From Maritimibacter sp. 55A14 (lineage in GTDB: Bacteria > Pseudomonadota > Alphaproteobacteria > Rhodobacterales > Rhodobacteraceae): a DNA stretch of 64,000 nucleotides. Positions 10,256 through 19,358 of this stretch are shown in pieces. The first letter of the stretch is position 1. Every line of letters begins with the position of its first letter. The stretch is from positions 186,001-250,000 of the forward strand of contig NZ_QEYE01000002.1 of the NCBI RefSeq assembly GCF_003122205.1. The letters run 5' to 3'. The translations under genes were made by a program, and so were the position numbers. The notes beneath the pieces were generated by a model that did not search any database, had not been told where the DNA came from, and was given only the letters and a program-made list of their open reading frames with translations.

Positions 10256-11698
10256 TCAGCCCGTCCCCCGTTCTTGTTCCGCACCCGCCTGCCCCAGCCG
10301 GCGCAGCGCATCGACCACCAGGCTCACGCGGGAGCCCTTGGAGCCCTTGACCAGCACCACGTCTCCGGGATCGACCAGCGCATGGGCGCGCGCGGCCAAT
10401 GCCTCGGCGTCGTCGGCCCGTTCGCCGCGCCGTTCGGGCGGCAGAGCCTCCCAGAGCGCGGCCATGCGCGGGCCCACGCAATGCACCCGCGTGATCGTCT
10501 GCATGGCCGGGTCGTCGGCCAGCGCGGCGTGGAGCGCGGCCTCCCGCGGGCCCAGTTCCAGCATGTCGCCCAGGACGGCGATGCGCCGCCCGCGCGCGAT
10601 CCGGCCGACGTCATGCACCGGCTCGGCGGCCGCCAGCACCGCCAGCGCCGCCGCCATCGAGGCGGGATTGGCGTTGAAGGCGTCGTCGATCAGTTCGATT
10701 CCCGCGCCGGGCTCGACCCCGTCGAGCTGCACCCAGCCGCGCGTGCCCCGCCCCGCGGGCGGTGCCCATCCGGCCAGGCCAAGTGCCGCCAGCGCGCAAT
10801 CGGCGCCCAGCGCCTGCACGACTGCCATGACACCCAGCGCGTTCATCGCGAAGTGCCGCCCCGCCGCGCCGATCTTGAAGACCAGCGGCGCCCGCGCGAC
10901 ATCGGCCTTCACGACCGTCGCCTGCGCCGAGAGCGTGACCGAGAGCGCCCGGACATCGGCCTCCACGTCCTCGCCGAAGCGTAGCACGTGCGCCCCGCCC
11001 GCCATCGCGCGCAGGATCGGAAAGGTAGCGATATCGGCGTTGAGCACCATGGTGCCGCCGGGTTCCAGCCCCTCGGCCAGCGCACCCTTCTCCCGCGCGA
11101 TCGCCTCCAGCCCATCGAAGGCTTCCAGATGCGCCGCGGCGACCGTGGTGATCAACCCGACATGGGGCCGCGCGAGCCGCGAAAGCGGCGCGATCTCGCC
11201 CGGATGGTTCATGCCGATCTCGATCACCGCGAAATCGGCGTCCTCGGGCAACCGCGCCAGCGTCAGCGGCACGCCCCAGTGGTTGTTGAAGCTCTTCTCG
11301 GCCGCATGGACGCGGCCCTGCCCTTCGAGCGCGGCAACCAGCATCTCCTTGGTGGAGGTCTTGCCAACCGAGCCGGTGACGCCGACGACCTTTGCCTGGC
11401 TGCGGGCGCGCCCGGCGCGGCCCAGTGCCTCCAGCGCGGCCAGCACATCGGGCACGATCAGGAGCGGCGCGTCCTCCGCAACATCTTCCGGCACCCGGCT
11501 GACCAGCGCGGCGGCAGCTCCGGCGGCCAGAGCCTTGGCTACGAAATCGTGGCCGTCACGCCGGTCGGTCAACGCCACGAAAAGATCGCCGGGCCGCAGG
11601 CTACGCGTGTCGATCGAAACACCCAGCGCCACCCAGTCGCCCCGCACCTGCCCGCCCGTCGCGGCCACGGCCGCGGCGGATGTCCAGAGCGCCGTCAT
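10256..11698 (-). CDS. murF: UDP-MurNAc-tripeptide--D-alanyl-D-alanine ligase
   Basis: MurF adds D-Ala-D-Ala to complete the UDP-MurNAc-pentapeptide. The protein has 480 residues. The N-terminal domain has SIDTRSLRPGDLFVALTD and the P-loop is GVTGSVGKTSTKEMLVAAL. The central domain has AVIEIGMNHPGEI and FAMNALGVMAVVQALG, and the C-terminal domain has LIDDAFNANPASMAAAL and LVKGSKGSR. It overlaps murE by 4 bp. Confidence 0.97.
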   Translation of the reverse strand: MTALWTSAAAVAATGGQVRGDWVALGVSIDTRSLRPGDLFVALTDRRDGHDFVAKALAAGAAAALVSRVPEDVAEDAPLLIVPDVLAALEALGRAGRARSQAKVVGVTGSVGKTSTKEMLVAALEGQGRVHAAEKSFNNHWGVPLTLARLPEDADFAVIEIGMNHPGEIAPLSRLARPHVGLITTVAAAHLEAFDGLEAIAREKGALAEGLEPGGTMVLNADIATFPILRAMAGGAHVLRFGEDVEADVRALSVTLSAQATVVKADVARAPLVFKIGAAGRHFAMNALGVMAVVQALGADCALAALGLAGWAPPAGRGTRGWVQLDGVEPGAGIELIDDAFNANPASMAAALAVLAAAEPVHDVGRIARGRRIAVLGDMLELGPREAALHAALADDPAMQTITRVHCVGPRMAALWEALPPERRGERADDAEALAARAHALVDPGDVVLVKGSKGSRVSLVVDALRRLGQAGAEQERGTG

Positions 11699-13182
11699 GC
11701 CACCCGCCCGTCGAGCGCGGCGACTGCCACGCTGGCCTGTTCCACATCATCAAACGGGTAAACGTCGTCGCCCACGGTCTGGCCGGTCTCGTGCCCCTTG
11801 CCCGCGATCAGCAGCGCATCGCCCGGACCCAACGCGTCGACCCCCCTCAGGATCGCCTCGGCGCGGTCATTGACCTCCGTCGCCCCGGAACATTCTTGCA
11901 TTATTTCCGCACGAATTGCCCCCGGATCCTCTGATCTCGGGTTATCGTCTGTCACAAATACAACATCCGCGTGTTTTGCCGCCGCCTGCCCCATCAGCGG
12001 GCGCTTGCCCCGGTCCCGGTTGCCGCCGGCGCCGAAAACCACCACCAGCCGTCCCATCACATGGGGCCGGAGCGCGGTCAGCGCGGTCTCCAGCGCGCCG
12101 GGAGTATGGGCGAAGTCCACGAAGACCGTCGCGCCGTTGCCGCGCGTAGCGGCAAGCTCCATCCGGCCGCGCACGGTGGAGAGGCTGGACAGCGCCGCAA
12201 AGACCGCATCGGGCGCCTCGGCCGACGCGATGGCCAGCCCGGCAGCCGCCAGCGCGTTGGCGGCCTGAAACCCGCCGATCAGGTCAAGCCGGACCTGTCG
12301 GACCGCCCCCTGCCAGCGGAAACGCAATTCCTGCCCGGTGGCGTCGAACCGCTGCCCCTCGATACGCAGATCGGCGTTGTCGGCGCGGCCCACCGTCAGC
12401 AGCCGCTGCCCGCGCGAGCGCGCCAGCGCGGCCATCACCGGCCCCTTGGGATCGTCGAGATTGATCACTGCGCCGCCGTCATCGGGCAGAACCCGCGTGA
12501 AGAGCCCCGCCTTGGCGGCGAAATACTCCTCGAAGCTGGCATGGTAGTCGAGATGGTCCTGGCTGAAATTGGTGAAGGCGGCGGCCGCCAGATGGACGCC
12601 GTCCACCCGACGCTGCGCCAGCCCGTGGCTCGACGCCTCCATCGCGACATGGGTAACGCCCGCATCGGTCATGCCCGCCAGCACCCGGTGGAGCGTGATC
12701 GGCTCGGGCGTGGTGTGCGCCAGCCGCGTCGTCCAGGCGCCTTCAACCCCCGTGGTGCCGATATTGCAGGCCGCATGGCCCAGTGCCGTCCAGATCTGCC
12801 GGGTGAAGGTCGCGACCGACGTCTTGCCGTTGGTGCCGGTAACGGCCACCGCCACCTCGGGCTGGCGGTCATACCAGCGCGCGGCGGCGCGGGCCAGCGC
12901 CAGGCGAGGCTCCTCGGCAATCACCAGCGTGGCGTCGTGACGGGCCAGATCCTGCGCGGCGATGGCAGCCCCCTCGGTGTCGGTCAGCACGGCGGCGGCG
13001 CCCATGCGCAGCGCATAGGAGATGAATTCCGCGCCATGTACCCGCGTGCCGGGCATCGCGCAGAAGAGATGGCCGGGCTTCACATCGCGGCTGTCGACCG
13101 AAAGCCCGGTGACGCGGCGTGTGCCACCCTCCCCCAGCCCCAGCGCGCGGAGTGTCCTGGTCTCATCCCGTTGGCTGGTCAT
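11695..13182 (-). CDS. murE: UDP-MurNAc-L-Ala-D-Glu--2,6-diaminopimelate ligase
   Basis: MurE adds meso-diaminopimelate to UDP-MurNAc-L-Ala-D-Glu. The protein has 495 residues. It shows the N-terminal VDSRDVKPGHLFCAMPGT and the P-loop VAVTGTNGKTSVATFTRQIW. Further on are MEASSHGLAQRRVDGV, FTNFSQDHLDYH and the C-terminal VFGAGGNRDRGKRPLMG. The amino-acid specificity motif reads DDNPRSEDPGAIRAEI; DNPR in this position is the meso-DAP form, as expected for a Gram-negative. The frame overlaps murF by 4 bp and lies 24 bp downstream of ftsI. Confidence 0.97.
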   Translation of the reverse strand: MTSQRDETRTLRALGLGEGGTRRVTGLSVDSRDVKPGHLFCAMPGTRVHGAEFISYALRMGAAAVLTDTEGAAIAAQDLARHDATLVIAEEPRLALARAAARWYDRQPEVAVAVTGTNGKTSVATFTRQIWTALGHAACNIGTTGVEGAWTTRLAHTTPEPITLHRVLAGMTDAGVTHVAMEASSHGLAQRRVDGVHLAAAAFTNFSQDHLDYHASFEEYFAAKAGLFTRVLPDDGGAVINLDDPKGPVMAALARSRGQRLLTVGRADNADLRIEGQRFDATGQELRFRWQGAVRQVRLDLIGGFQAANALAAAGLAIASAEAPDAVFAALSSLSTVRGRMELAATRGNGATVFVDFAHTPGALETALTALRPHVMGRLVVVFGAGGNRDRGKRPLMGQAAAKHADVVFVTDDNPRSEDPGAIRAEIMQECSGATEVNDRAEAILRGVDALGPGDALLIAGKGHETGQTVGDDVYPFDDVEQASVAVAALDGRVA

Positions 13183-13206
13183 GGCGGTTCCGTCCCGGTC
13201 TTTCGC

Positions 13207-14991
13207 TCAGTTGCCCGTCAGCCTTACCCCGAACCCGTCACCGGGTTCAATCTCGGGTCGCATGTCCAGCAGCGGGGCGACGCGGCGGATGATCTCGGCG
13301 CTCACCGGCACCGCCGTCCAGCCCGCGGTCCGGCGGGTTTCGCCCAGAGCGGTGATGTTGGGCTCGTCGAGTGTGACTACCAGCACATAGGCCGGATCAT
13401 GCGCGGGAAAGACCGAGGCGAATGTCGCGATCACCTTGTCCTCGTAATAGCCGCCCTGGGGGCGGGGCTTGTCGGCCGAGCCCGTCTTGCCGCCCACCGC
13501 GTAGCCCGGCACCTCGGCGAAACTGGCAGTACCACGTTGAACGACCTGGCGCAGCATGCCGCGCACCACCCGCGAGGTCTCCGCCGAGATTACCCGCTCG
13601 CCCGGCACCGCGCGCCCGGCTTCATGCAATAGCGTCGGCGTGACCCGCGTGCCGCCATTGACGAGCGCGGCATAGGCCGCGGCGAGATGCAGCGGACTAG
13701 CCGAGAGCCCGTGCCCGTAGGAAATGGTCATCGCCGAAAGCTCCGACCAGTTGCCCGGCAGCAGCGGGTGGATCGCCGGGGCCTCCACCAGTTCCACCGG
13801 GACAGGCTGCAAGAGACCAAGGCGGTCGAGGAAGGCGCGCTGACGCGTCGCCCCGATCTGCTGGGCCAGACGCGCGGTGCCGATGTTGGAGCTTTTCACG
13901 ATCACTTCGGTGACGCTCAACTCCTTGCCGAAATTGTGGAAATCGTTGATCCGGTATTTGCCCCAGCGCAGCGGCCCCTGGGTGGAGACCATGGTCTGCG
14001 GCGTGGCGATGCCTTCCTCCAGCGCCTGCGCGACGGCGAATATCTTGAAGGTCGAGCCCAACTCGTAGCGCCCCTGCACGGCGCGGTTGAAGAGCGGGCT
14101 GTCGGACGGATCGCCCTTGAGCAGCGGCACCGGGCGGTCGTTGGGGTCGAAATCGGGCAGCGACACCAGGCTGACCAGCTCGCCCGTGCGCACATCCATC
14201 AGGATCGCCGTGGCCCCCTTGGCGTTCATGATCTTCATGCCGCCCTCCAGCACCCGGCGCGCCGCCGCCTGCACCGTCAGATCCAGGGAAAGCCGCAGCG
14301 GCGTGCCACCGCGAGCGGGATCGCGTAACTGCACATCGAGCGCCTTTTCGATCCCGGCCACCCCGATCACCTCGGCCGAATGCACGCCTTCGCGCCCGAA
14401 TCCCGCGCCGCCCAGCACATGCGCGGCCAGCCGCCCATTCGGATAGAGCCGCATCTCGCGCGGTCCGAAAAGCAGCCCAGGCTCGCCGATGTCATGCACG
14501 CCCTGTTGCTGCTCGGGCGAGAGTTTCTTCTTGATCCACAGGAACTTGCGTTTGCCGGTGAACTGCTTGCGCAGGGTCTCTTCCTCGAGATCCGGGAAGA
14601 TTTCGGCCAACTCGCGCGCGGCCCGCTCGGGGTCGATCATCAGCGGCGGCTGGGCATAGAGCGAACTGGTGACGAGATTGGTCGCCAGGATGCGCCCGTT
14701 ACGGTCGGTGATGTCGGCACGCGTGGCCAGGATCGCCGGGCCGACGCCGCCGGCGCGCGGTTCCTCGGCCTCGGTGGAGGCCAGCACCGCCATGCGCGCG
14801 CCCGCCGCGCCGAACATCATCACGAAGGCCAGCGCCAGCACCACCAGCCGGCTTTCGGCGCGCAGCCGCATCCGGTCGCGCATGCGTTCGTGCCGGATGC
14901 GGATGTTCTCGCGTTCGATCGCGTCAGGGTTCTCGCCACGGGCACGGGCCTGGAGGATACGCGCCAGCGGACGCAGGGGGGTGCGTGTCAT
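13207..14991 (-). CDS. ftsI: Divisome transpeptidase, penicillin-binding protein 3
   Basis: FtsI is the septal class B PBP that crosslinks peptidoglycan with FtsW. From ATG 14991 the product has 594 residues: a cytoplasmic basic segment, one membrane anchor (about residues 45-65, LVVLALAFVMMFGAAGARM), a PBP dimerization domain, then the transpeptidase. The active-site motifs are STFK (serine nucleophile, in YELGSTFKIFAVAQ), SSN (in VIVKSSNIGTARLA) and KTG (in YAVGGKTGSADKPRP). I chose 14991 because its ATG overlaps the ftsL stop by 4 bp; the longer open frame upstream runs through ftsL and is spurious. Confidence 0.97.
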   Translation of the reverse strand: MTRTPLRPLARILQARARGENPDAIERENIRIRHERMRDRMRLRAESRLVVLALAFVMMFGAAGARMAVLASTEAEEPRAGGVGPAILATRADITDRNGRILATNLVTSSLYAQPPLMIDPERAARELAEIFPDLEEETLRKQFTGKRKFLWIKKKLSPEQQQGVHDIGEPGLLFGPREMRLYPNGRLAAHVLGGAGFGREGVHSAEVIGVAGIEKALDVQLRDPARGGTPLRLSLDLTVQAAARRVLEGGMKIMNAKGATAILMDVRTGELVSLVSLPDFDPNDRPVPLLKGDPSDSPLFNRAVQGRYELGSTFKIFAVAQALEEGIATPQTMVSTQGPLRWGKYRINDFHNFGKELSVTEVIVKSSNIGTARLAQQIGATRQRAFLDRLGLLQPVPVELVEAPAIHPLLPGNWSELSAMTISYGHGLSASPLHLAAAYAALVNGGTRVTPTLLHEAGRAVPGERVISAETSRVVRGMLRQVVQRGTASFAEVPGYAVGGKTGSADKPRPQGGYYEDKVIATFASVFPAHDPAYVLVVTLDEPNITALGETRRTAGWTAVPVSAEIIRRVAPLLDMRPEIEPGDGFGVRLTGN

Positions 14992-15353
14992 CGGGTGGCC
15001 TCCTCGGCTGCTGCGGCGGCGGTGGACACATCCATGGTCCGGTTCAACTCGAACCGCGTGACCGGGCGCGGATAGGCGACCTGCGAGACATCGCCAAAAT
15101 GTTCCGGGGCGAGCGGCATGAGTTGCAACCGCTCGAAATTCAGCTCCGCCAGGTCGCGCAGGCGCTCGGGCCGGTTGAGATAGGCCCATTCGGCGCGCAG
15201 CACACCAAGCTGCTCGCGTGCGCTGCCGATCTGGCGCTGCAACTGCTTCACCTCGCGCAGCGCCTGCTGGGTCTGGTAGTTTTCATGATAGGCCCAGAAG
15301 GCCAGGGCCATGACCACAAGCGCCGAGACAACATAGAAAAATCCGCGCATCAC
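14988..15353 (-). CDS. ftsL: Cell division protein FtsL
   Basis: A 121-residue bitopic membrane protein: one N-terminal helix (about residues 4-21, [18 protein letters not shown]) and a periplasmic leucine-zipper-like coiled coil ([20 protein letters not shown]), then a short tail. This layout and its place between rsmH and ftsI identify FtsL, which with FtsB and FtsQ activates FtsWI. It overlaps rsmH and ftsI by 4 bp each. Confidence 0.93.
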   Translation of the reverse strand: MMRGFFYVVSALVVMALAFWAYHENYQTQQALREVKQLQRQIGSAREQLGVLRAEWAYLNRPERLRDLAELNFERLQLMPLAPEHFGDVSQVAYPRPVTRFELNRTMDVSTAAAAAEEATR

Positions 15354-16354
15354 GCATTCCCCTTACTGACCAGCCCCGGCAGCCCCAGCGCCGCCCGGTC
15401 CTGACGGCCGACCGGTGCGGACGTGCGCCGCGCCACGCGCAGCTTCGCTGACCGCGCCCGCGGGTTCGCAGCGACCTCGGCGGCATCCGCCGTCACCGCC
15501 TTCTTCGTCACCATCTCGAAACGTGGCGCGGGCGCATCCGCCGCCGGGGCATGGCGGCTGCCGCCCCCGGCCCAGCCCGCGCGCATCTGGAAGAAGCGCT
15601 TCACGATCCGGTCCTCCAGCGAATGGAAGGTCACCACCGCCAGCAGGCCGCCCGCCACCAGCACGCGCTCCGCCGCCTCCAGCCCGGCGATCAGTTCGCC
15701 CAACTCGTCATTGACCGCGATGCGCAGCGCCTGGAAACTGCGCGTGGCCGGGTTGATCTGGCCCGGTTTGGCGCGCGGCAGACAGCCGGCGATGATCTCG
15801 GCCAGCCGGCCGGTCGTCGTGATCGGTGCCTCGGCGCGGGCCGCGACGATGGCGCGCGCGATCCGGCGCGAGGCGCGCTCCTCGCCATACTGAAACAGGA
15901 TGTCGGCCAGTTCCGCCTCGTCCAGCCGCGCCACCAGATCCGCGGCGCTGGGGCCGCTCCGGCTCATCCGCATGTCGAGCGGGCCATCCTTCGCGAAGGA
16001 GAACCCGCGCTCGGGCTGGTCGATCTGCATCGAGGAGACGCCGATATCCAGCACCACCCCGTCGAGCGGCCCGCCGGCATGGCGGTCGAGGTCGCCGAAG
16101 GTTCCTTCGACCAGGCGCAGCCGGTCGCCGTAGTCCGCCGCCCAATCGCGGGCGCGCGCGAAGACCTCCGGGTCGCGGTCCACCGCGATCACCCGCGCCG
16201 CGCCCGCCTCCAGCAGTGCGCGCGTGTAGCCGCCCGCCCCGAACGTGCCGTCGAGCCAGGTGCCCGAAACCGGCGAGACGGCCGCGATCAGCGGGCCGAT
16301 CAAAACCGGGATATGCGGGGGATCATGGGGAGAGTTGCGCGCCCCGGTCGCCAT
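15350..16354 (-). CDS. rsmH: 16S rRNA m4C1402 methyltransferase
   Basis: RsmH (MraW) N4-methylates C1402 of 16S rRNA using SAM. The protein has 334 residues and the SAM-binding motif [19 protein letters not shown]. It also shows [44 protein letters not shown], and the C-terminal [16 protein letters not shown]. It is the second dcw gene, 2 bp after mraZ and overlapping ftsL by 4 bp. Confidence 0.97.
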   Translation of the reverse strand: MATGARNSPHDPPHIPVLIGPLIAAVSPVSGTWLDGTFGAGGYTRALLEAGAARVIAVDRDPEVFARARDWAADYGDRLRLVEGTFGDLDRHAGGPLDGVVLDIGVSSMQIDQPERGFSFAKDGPLDMRMSRSGPSAADLVARLDEAELADILFQYGEERASRRIARAIVAARAEAPITTTGRLAEIIAGCLPRAKPGQINPATRSFQALRIAVNDELGELIAGLEAAERVLVAGGLLAVVTFHSLEDRIVKRFFQMRAGWAGGGSRHAPAADAPAPRFEMVTKKAVTADAAEVAANPRARSAKLRVARRTSAPVGRQDRAALGLPGLVSKGNA

Positions 16355-16356
16355 GG

Positions 16357-16863
16357 CTATTCCCCTGCCGGGCCGGGCCCGTCGAGCAGTTCGAGCGGAT
16401 CGAAATCCTCGTCATAGTCGTCATACCAGCGATCGACCTCCGCCTCGTGCTTCGCATAGGCGCCGGGCTCCCAGATCTGGAACGTATCGCCGGTGGCGAT
16501 GAAATAGGCCTCGGTCGTCACGCCGATCTTGTCGCGCAGCTTGGCGGGCAGAACCAGCCGGCCGGTTTCGTCCACCTGCGTCGGGTGGGACTGGCCGTTG
16601 AACAGTTTTTCCAGAAGTTTCCGCGCCTTGGAGCCGCGCGGCAGCTTGGCGATCTTGGCATCCACCTCGGCGATGGCTTCCATGTGGTAGCCTTCCAGAT
16701 AATCGCGCCGGTGGTCACCGTAGACGATGACGAGATTGGGGCTCAGCCCTTCGGTGTATTCGGGGTCGCAATCCTGGAGCACGCGGCGAAACGAGGCCGG
16801 GATGGACACCCGCCCCTTGCTGTCCACCTTGTGGACGCTTTCGCCTCTGAACGTCCGCGCCAC
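16357..16863 (-). CDS. mraZ: Transcriptional regulator MraZ
   Basis: MraZ is a ring-forming DNA-binding repressor of the dcw operon. The protein has 168 residues with two SpoVT/AbrB-like halves: [19 protein letters not shown] near the N-terminus and [18 protein letters not shown] around residues 97-114. The start is GTG at 16863, supported by a GGAGGG ribosome site eight bases upstream. The acidic tail after about residue 145 ([13 protein letters not shown]) is longer than in enterobacterial MraZ. As first gene of the cluster its promoter must lie in 16864-17401. Confidence 0.95.
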   Translation of the reverse strand: MARTFRGESVHKVDSKGRVSIPASFRRVLQDCDPEYTEGLSPNLVIVYGDHRRDYLEGYHMEAIAEVDAKIAKLPRGSKARKLLEKLFNGQSHPTQVDETGRLVLPAKLRDKIGVTTEAYFIATGDTFQIWEPGAYAKHEAEVDRWYDDYDEDFDPLELLDGPGPAGE

Positions 16864-17401
16864 GGCGTCGTCCCTCCACTGCCCCCTTAAAACGAAACGG
16901 CGGACCGAGCCGCTGCCATTGGCCCAATCCGCCGCCCTCGTCCCATCTCTGGGCTGTTCGGCTGCGCTGCCACCTGGGGGGATGTCTGCTCGCTAGCGCG
17001 CCGAATCTCTTCGTTCGATGAAAGCGGGGCCTGTATGAAACCTGACTTTGTAACTTCCGGGTCTTGCTGCCCGTTTGTTCCCGTCTTCATCTGCAATTAG
17101 GGATGCCACGGGATATCATGGAAATCAACACCATTTTGTGGGAACCACTGGTATTTTCTGCGGAACTTCCCGGAATGCGACTATCCGGCACGCTGCATCG
17201 CGCTGACTCGAGAGACGTGGTTGTGTGGATGGCTGTCAGAGACACCACATCTAGTACGAAAACGGGAAATCGCATGGATTCCCACGAATTCCCGAAATTT
17301 TCCTGCACTTAGAGGATCAAAACAGGAACATTATTGCCGGGCGTCAAAATCGTGGACGAATCACGCGGGATTTCATGGGAAAACCGGGGCGATTCGGCCG
17401 C
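16864..17401 (-). promoter_or_regulatory. Leader/promoter region of the mraZ-dcw operon
   Basis: This 538-bp gap lies between the 3' end of mrp and the mraZ start. It is clearly AT-richer than its flanks over 17000-17340, as expected for a strong promoter region. On the minus strand two TGGG motifs at 16942-16945 and 16923-16926, with a GGG between them, resemble the TGGGN repeats bound by MraZ, but the spacing (19 bp with an imperfect middle) is not canonical. Short open frames on both strands (about 17064-17312) look accidental: no ribosome site, atypical composition and no motif. Confidence 0.5.
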
Positions 17402-18481
17402 TCAGGCCATGCCGCCGCCCACCAGACGCGCCGCAAGATGGGCGAAGGCGTCTGCCATCGGCCCCTCGCCCGCCGCGATCGGCGTGCCGCTGTCGCCCGC
17501 GATGCGTGTCTCCAGCGACAGCGGGATCTCACCCAGGAAGGGCAGGCCCAGCGCCTCGGCCTCGGCGCGAACGCCGCCATGCCCGAAGAGATGCGCCTCG
17601 TGCCCGCAATCGGGACAGACATAGGACGACATGTTCTCGATGAGCCCCAGGATCGGCGTCTTGAGTTTCACGCACATGTCCATCGCCTTGCGTGCGTCCA
17701 GAAGCGCGACATCCTGCGGGGTGGAGACGACCAGCATTCCGGTCACATGCGACCGCTGGCAGAGCGTCATCTGCACGTCGCCCGTGCCCGGCGGCAGATC
17801 GACGATCAGAACGTCCAACTTCCCCCATTGCACCTGTCCCAGCATCTGCTGTAGCGCGCCCATCAGCATCGGCCCGCGCCAGACGACGGCCTCGCCCTCC
17901 TTCAGCATCAGTCCGATCGACATCATCGTGACGCCATGCGCCCGGAGCGGGACGATGGTCTTACCGTCGGGCGAGGCGGGTTTCTGGCTCACCCCCATCA
18001 TGCGCGGCAGAGACGGACCGTGAATATCGGCGTCGAGCAACCCCACGCGACGGCCCTGCCGGGCGAGCGCCACCGCGAGGTTGGAGGCGACCGTGGACTT
18101 GCCCACACCGCCCTTGCCCGAGGCCACCGCCAAAATACGATCCACGCCCGCGATGCGCTGCGGCCCCTGGCTTTTCGTCGGATGCCCGCCGATCCTGAGC
18201 GCCGGCGCCTCGCCCGCCGGTTTCGGCTTGGGCGCCGGACCATGCGCCGTCATCGCCACGCTGGCCTGCTCCACGCCCGCCAGTGCGGCAACGGCGCGCT
18301 GCGCTTCGGCCCGGGCGGGCTCCATCGCGGCGGCGGCGTCTGCCTCCACCTCGATGACGAAACGCACCGTGCCGCCGTCGATGTCGAGCGCGCGGATCAT
18401 GTCGCGCGAGATCAGATCGCCGCCATCGGGCAGTTCGATGGTCTTGAGCACAGTCAGAATATCGTCGCGACTGGCGGGCAT
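17402..18481 (-). CDS. mrp: Mrp/ApbC family iron-sulfur carrier ATPase
   Basis: A 359-residue P-loop NTPase that binds and transfers Fe-S clusters to apoproteins. The N-terminal region (residues 1-90) is a MIP18/DUF59-like domain, followed by a low-complexity linker. The deviant Walker A is VASGKGGVGKSTVASNLA (about residue 120), then GLLDADIHGPSLPRMMG and VDLPPGTGDVQMTL. The conserved cysteine pair of this family is in SSYVCPDCGHEAHLFG. It is a single gene on the minus strand; its 3' end faces the dcw leader. Confidence 0.96.
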   Translation of the reverse strand: MPASRDDILTVLKTIELPDGGDLISRDMIRALDIDGGTVRFVIEVEADAAAAMEPARAEAQRAVAALAGVEQASVAMTAHGPAPKPKPAGEAPALRIGGHPTKSQGPQRIAGVDRILAVASGKGGVGKSTVASNLAVALARQGRRVGLLDADIHGPSLPRMMGVSQKPASPDGKTIVPLRAHGVTMMSIGLMLKEGEAVVWRGPMLMGALQQMLGQVQWGKLDVLIVDLPPGTGDVQMTLCQRSHVTGMLVVSTPQDVALLDARKAMDMCVKLKTPILGLIENMSSYVCPDCGHEAHLFGHGGVRAEAEALGLPFLGEIPLSLETRIAGDSGTPIAAGEGPMADAFAHLAARLVGGGMA

Positions 18482-18874
18482 GGGGCCTCCGGCATCGGGC
18501 GTTACGCTCTCTGCCCCTTACTTGTTCCGATCGTGGACCGGCGCAAGGGGCGCGCAGAGAGGGCGCAAGCGGCGCGAATCTCTCTGCACTGCAGCATTGC
18601 CTTGCTGGAGCCCGGAACCAGGGTGCCGCACCTTCCCGCATTTCTGGAAGCGATGAGTTACGCTACGTAAAGCACCATTGTGGCTCATTTAATCAAAAAC
18701 AAGTCAACAAATATGCATCTTTGCCGCCGGACTGTGCAGCCTGTGGATAGGGGTTGCACTTTCTGCATAGCAGCATTGATCATTCTCCGGATTGCGGCGA
18801 CGCAGCAAAATCCTAGATGATGATCACAACGCGGAACACACCGCTCCCGACACACTGACCGAAAGACCGAATCC
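18482..18874 (+). promoter_or_regulatory. Divergent intergenic region; candidate stress sigma promoter at 18792-18820
   Basis: A 393-bp region between the divergent mrp and DUF1127 genes, AT-rich from about 18650. For the plus-strand gene a candidate promoter is TTGCGG at 18792-18797 with CCTAGAT at about 18812-18818, roughly 50 bp before the start codon. In Rhodobacter sphaeroides the homologous ccaF1-ccsR unit is transcribed by RpoHI/RpoHII, so this may be an RpoH-type promoter. The match is by eye only. No coding frame is convincing. Confidence 0.4.
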
Positions 18875-19093
18875 ATGGCCGTCGCAATCCAGACCCCGCT
18901 GAGCACTCATATGGCCGAGCTCCTCTCCGACGCGCTGCTGCACGCCCCGCGCGCGGTTGGCGATGTCATCCGTTTCCGCCGCACCCGCAAGGCGCTGGCG
19001 GCGCTCGACAACAAGACCCTGGCCGATCTCGGCCTGGCCCGGTCGGAGATCGACCGCGCCGCGCATGAGGCCGTCTACGGCACGCGGCTCTGA
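18875..19093 (+). CDS. DUF1127 small protein, CcaF1-like
   Basis: A 72-residue basic protein. Its C-terminal half is a DUF1127 domain: VIRFRRTRKALAALDNKTLA with DLGLARSEIDRAAHEAVYG after it. In Rhodobacter sphaeroides a DUF1127 protein (RSP_6037, CcaF1) is cotranscribed with the CcsR small RNAs and is reported to act as an RNA-binding factor affecting their processing. Here the same order is kept: the stop codon at 19093 is followed within 12 bp by the first CCTCCTCCC-loop hairpin. The start ATG 18875 begins MAVAIQTPLSTHMAEL; an internal ATG is possible. Confidence 0.88.
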   Translation: MAVAIQTPLSTHMAELLSDALLHAPRAVGDVIRFRRTRKALAALDNKTLADLGLARSEIDRAAHEAVYGTRL

Positions 19094-19100
19094 GACACTG

Positions 19101-19190
19101 AGTTCAGAAAGCCCTCCTCCTCCTCCCTGGGTTTTCTGTTACCTCGCGGCGGTGCCCTCCTCCTCCCTGGCACCGCCGCCCTTTATTCCG
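19101..19190 (+). ncRNA. CcsR-like small RNA 1 (two hairpins with CCUCCUCC loops)
   Basis: Two strong hairpins lie in tandem. Hairpin 1 (19105-19138) has a 10-bp stem CAGAAAGCCC/GGGTTTTCTG around a TCCTCC-repeat loop. Hairpin 2 (19146-19179) has an 11-bp perfect stem GCGGCGGTGCC/GGCACCGCCGC around CTCCTCCTCCCT, then CTTTATT. Two stem-loops each displaying an anti-Shine-Dalgarno-like CCUCCUCCC define the CcsR/cuckoo RNA family of Rhodobacterales. It probably derives by processing from the DUF1127 transcript and acts in trans in stress adaptation. Confidence 0.85.
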
Positions 19191-19242
19191 GCCCCCGCGC
19201 CGGCACGGTCCGCAGGTCGGACCGGGCGCGCCGGGCCAGCCG

Positions 19243-19330
19243 AGTTCAGGAGATCCGCCTCCTCCCTGGATCTTCTGTTACCTTGCGGCGGCGCCTCTCC
19301 TCCTCCCGGGCGCCGCCGTTTTTCTTTTTC
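19243..19330 (+). ncRNA. CcsR-like small RNA 2
   Basis: A second copy of the same two-hairpin unit. Hairpin 3 (19247-19277) has stem CAGGAGATCC/GGATCTTCTG with loop GCCTCCTCCCT. Hairpin 4 (19286-19318) has stem CGGCGGCGCC/GGCGCCGCCG with loop TCTCCTCCTCCCG. The sequences flanking the hairpins repeat between units (GAGTTCAG before, CTGTTACC then GCGGCGG between), so the unit arose by tandem duplication. The two units are separated by about 50 bp of GC-rich DNA with its own small hairpin. Confidence 0.85.
19286..19330 (+). terminator. Rho-independent terminator ending the DUF1127/sRNA transcript
   Basis: The final hairpin of the second sRNA (10-bp GC stem, 19286-19318) is followed directly by TTTTTCTTTTT (about 19319-19330). 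This is a textbook intrinsic terminator and marks the 3' end of the polycistronic transcript before the convergent minus-strand gene at 19359. Confidence 0.85.
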
Positions 19331-19358
19331 GGCAAGCGCGCGCCCACGGGGCCCTTTT

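Noticed and set aside
17064-17312. Short frames on both strands in the dcw leader
   Set aside because: No ribosome site, no motif, overlapping on both strands; better read as promoter region.
19181-19242. Additional small RNA between the two CcsR-like units
   Set aside because: It has a small hairpin but lacks the CCUCCUCCC loop and the flanking repeats.
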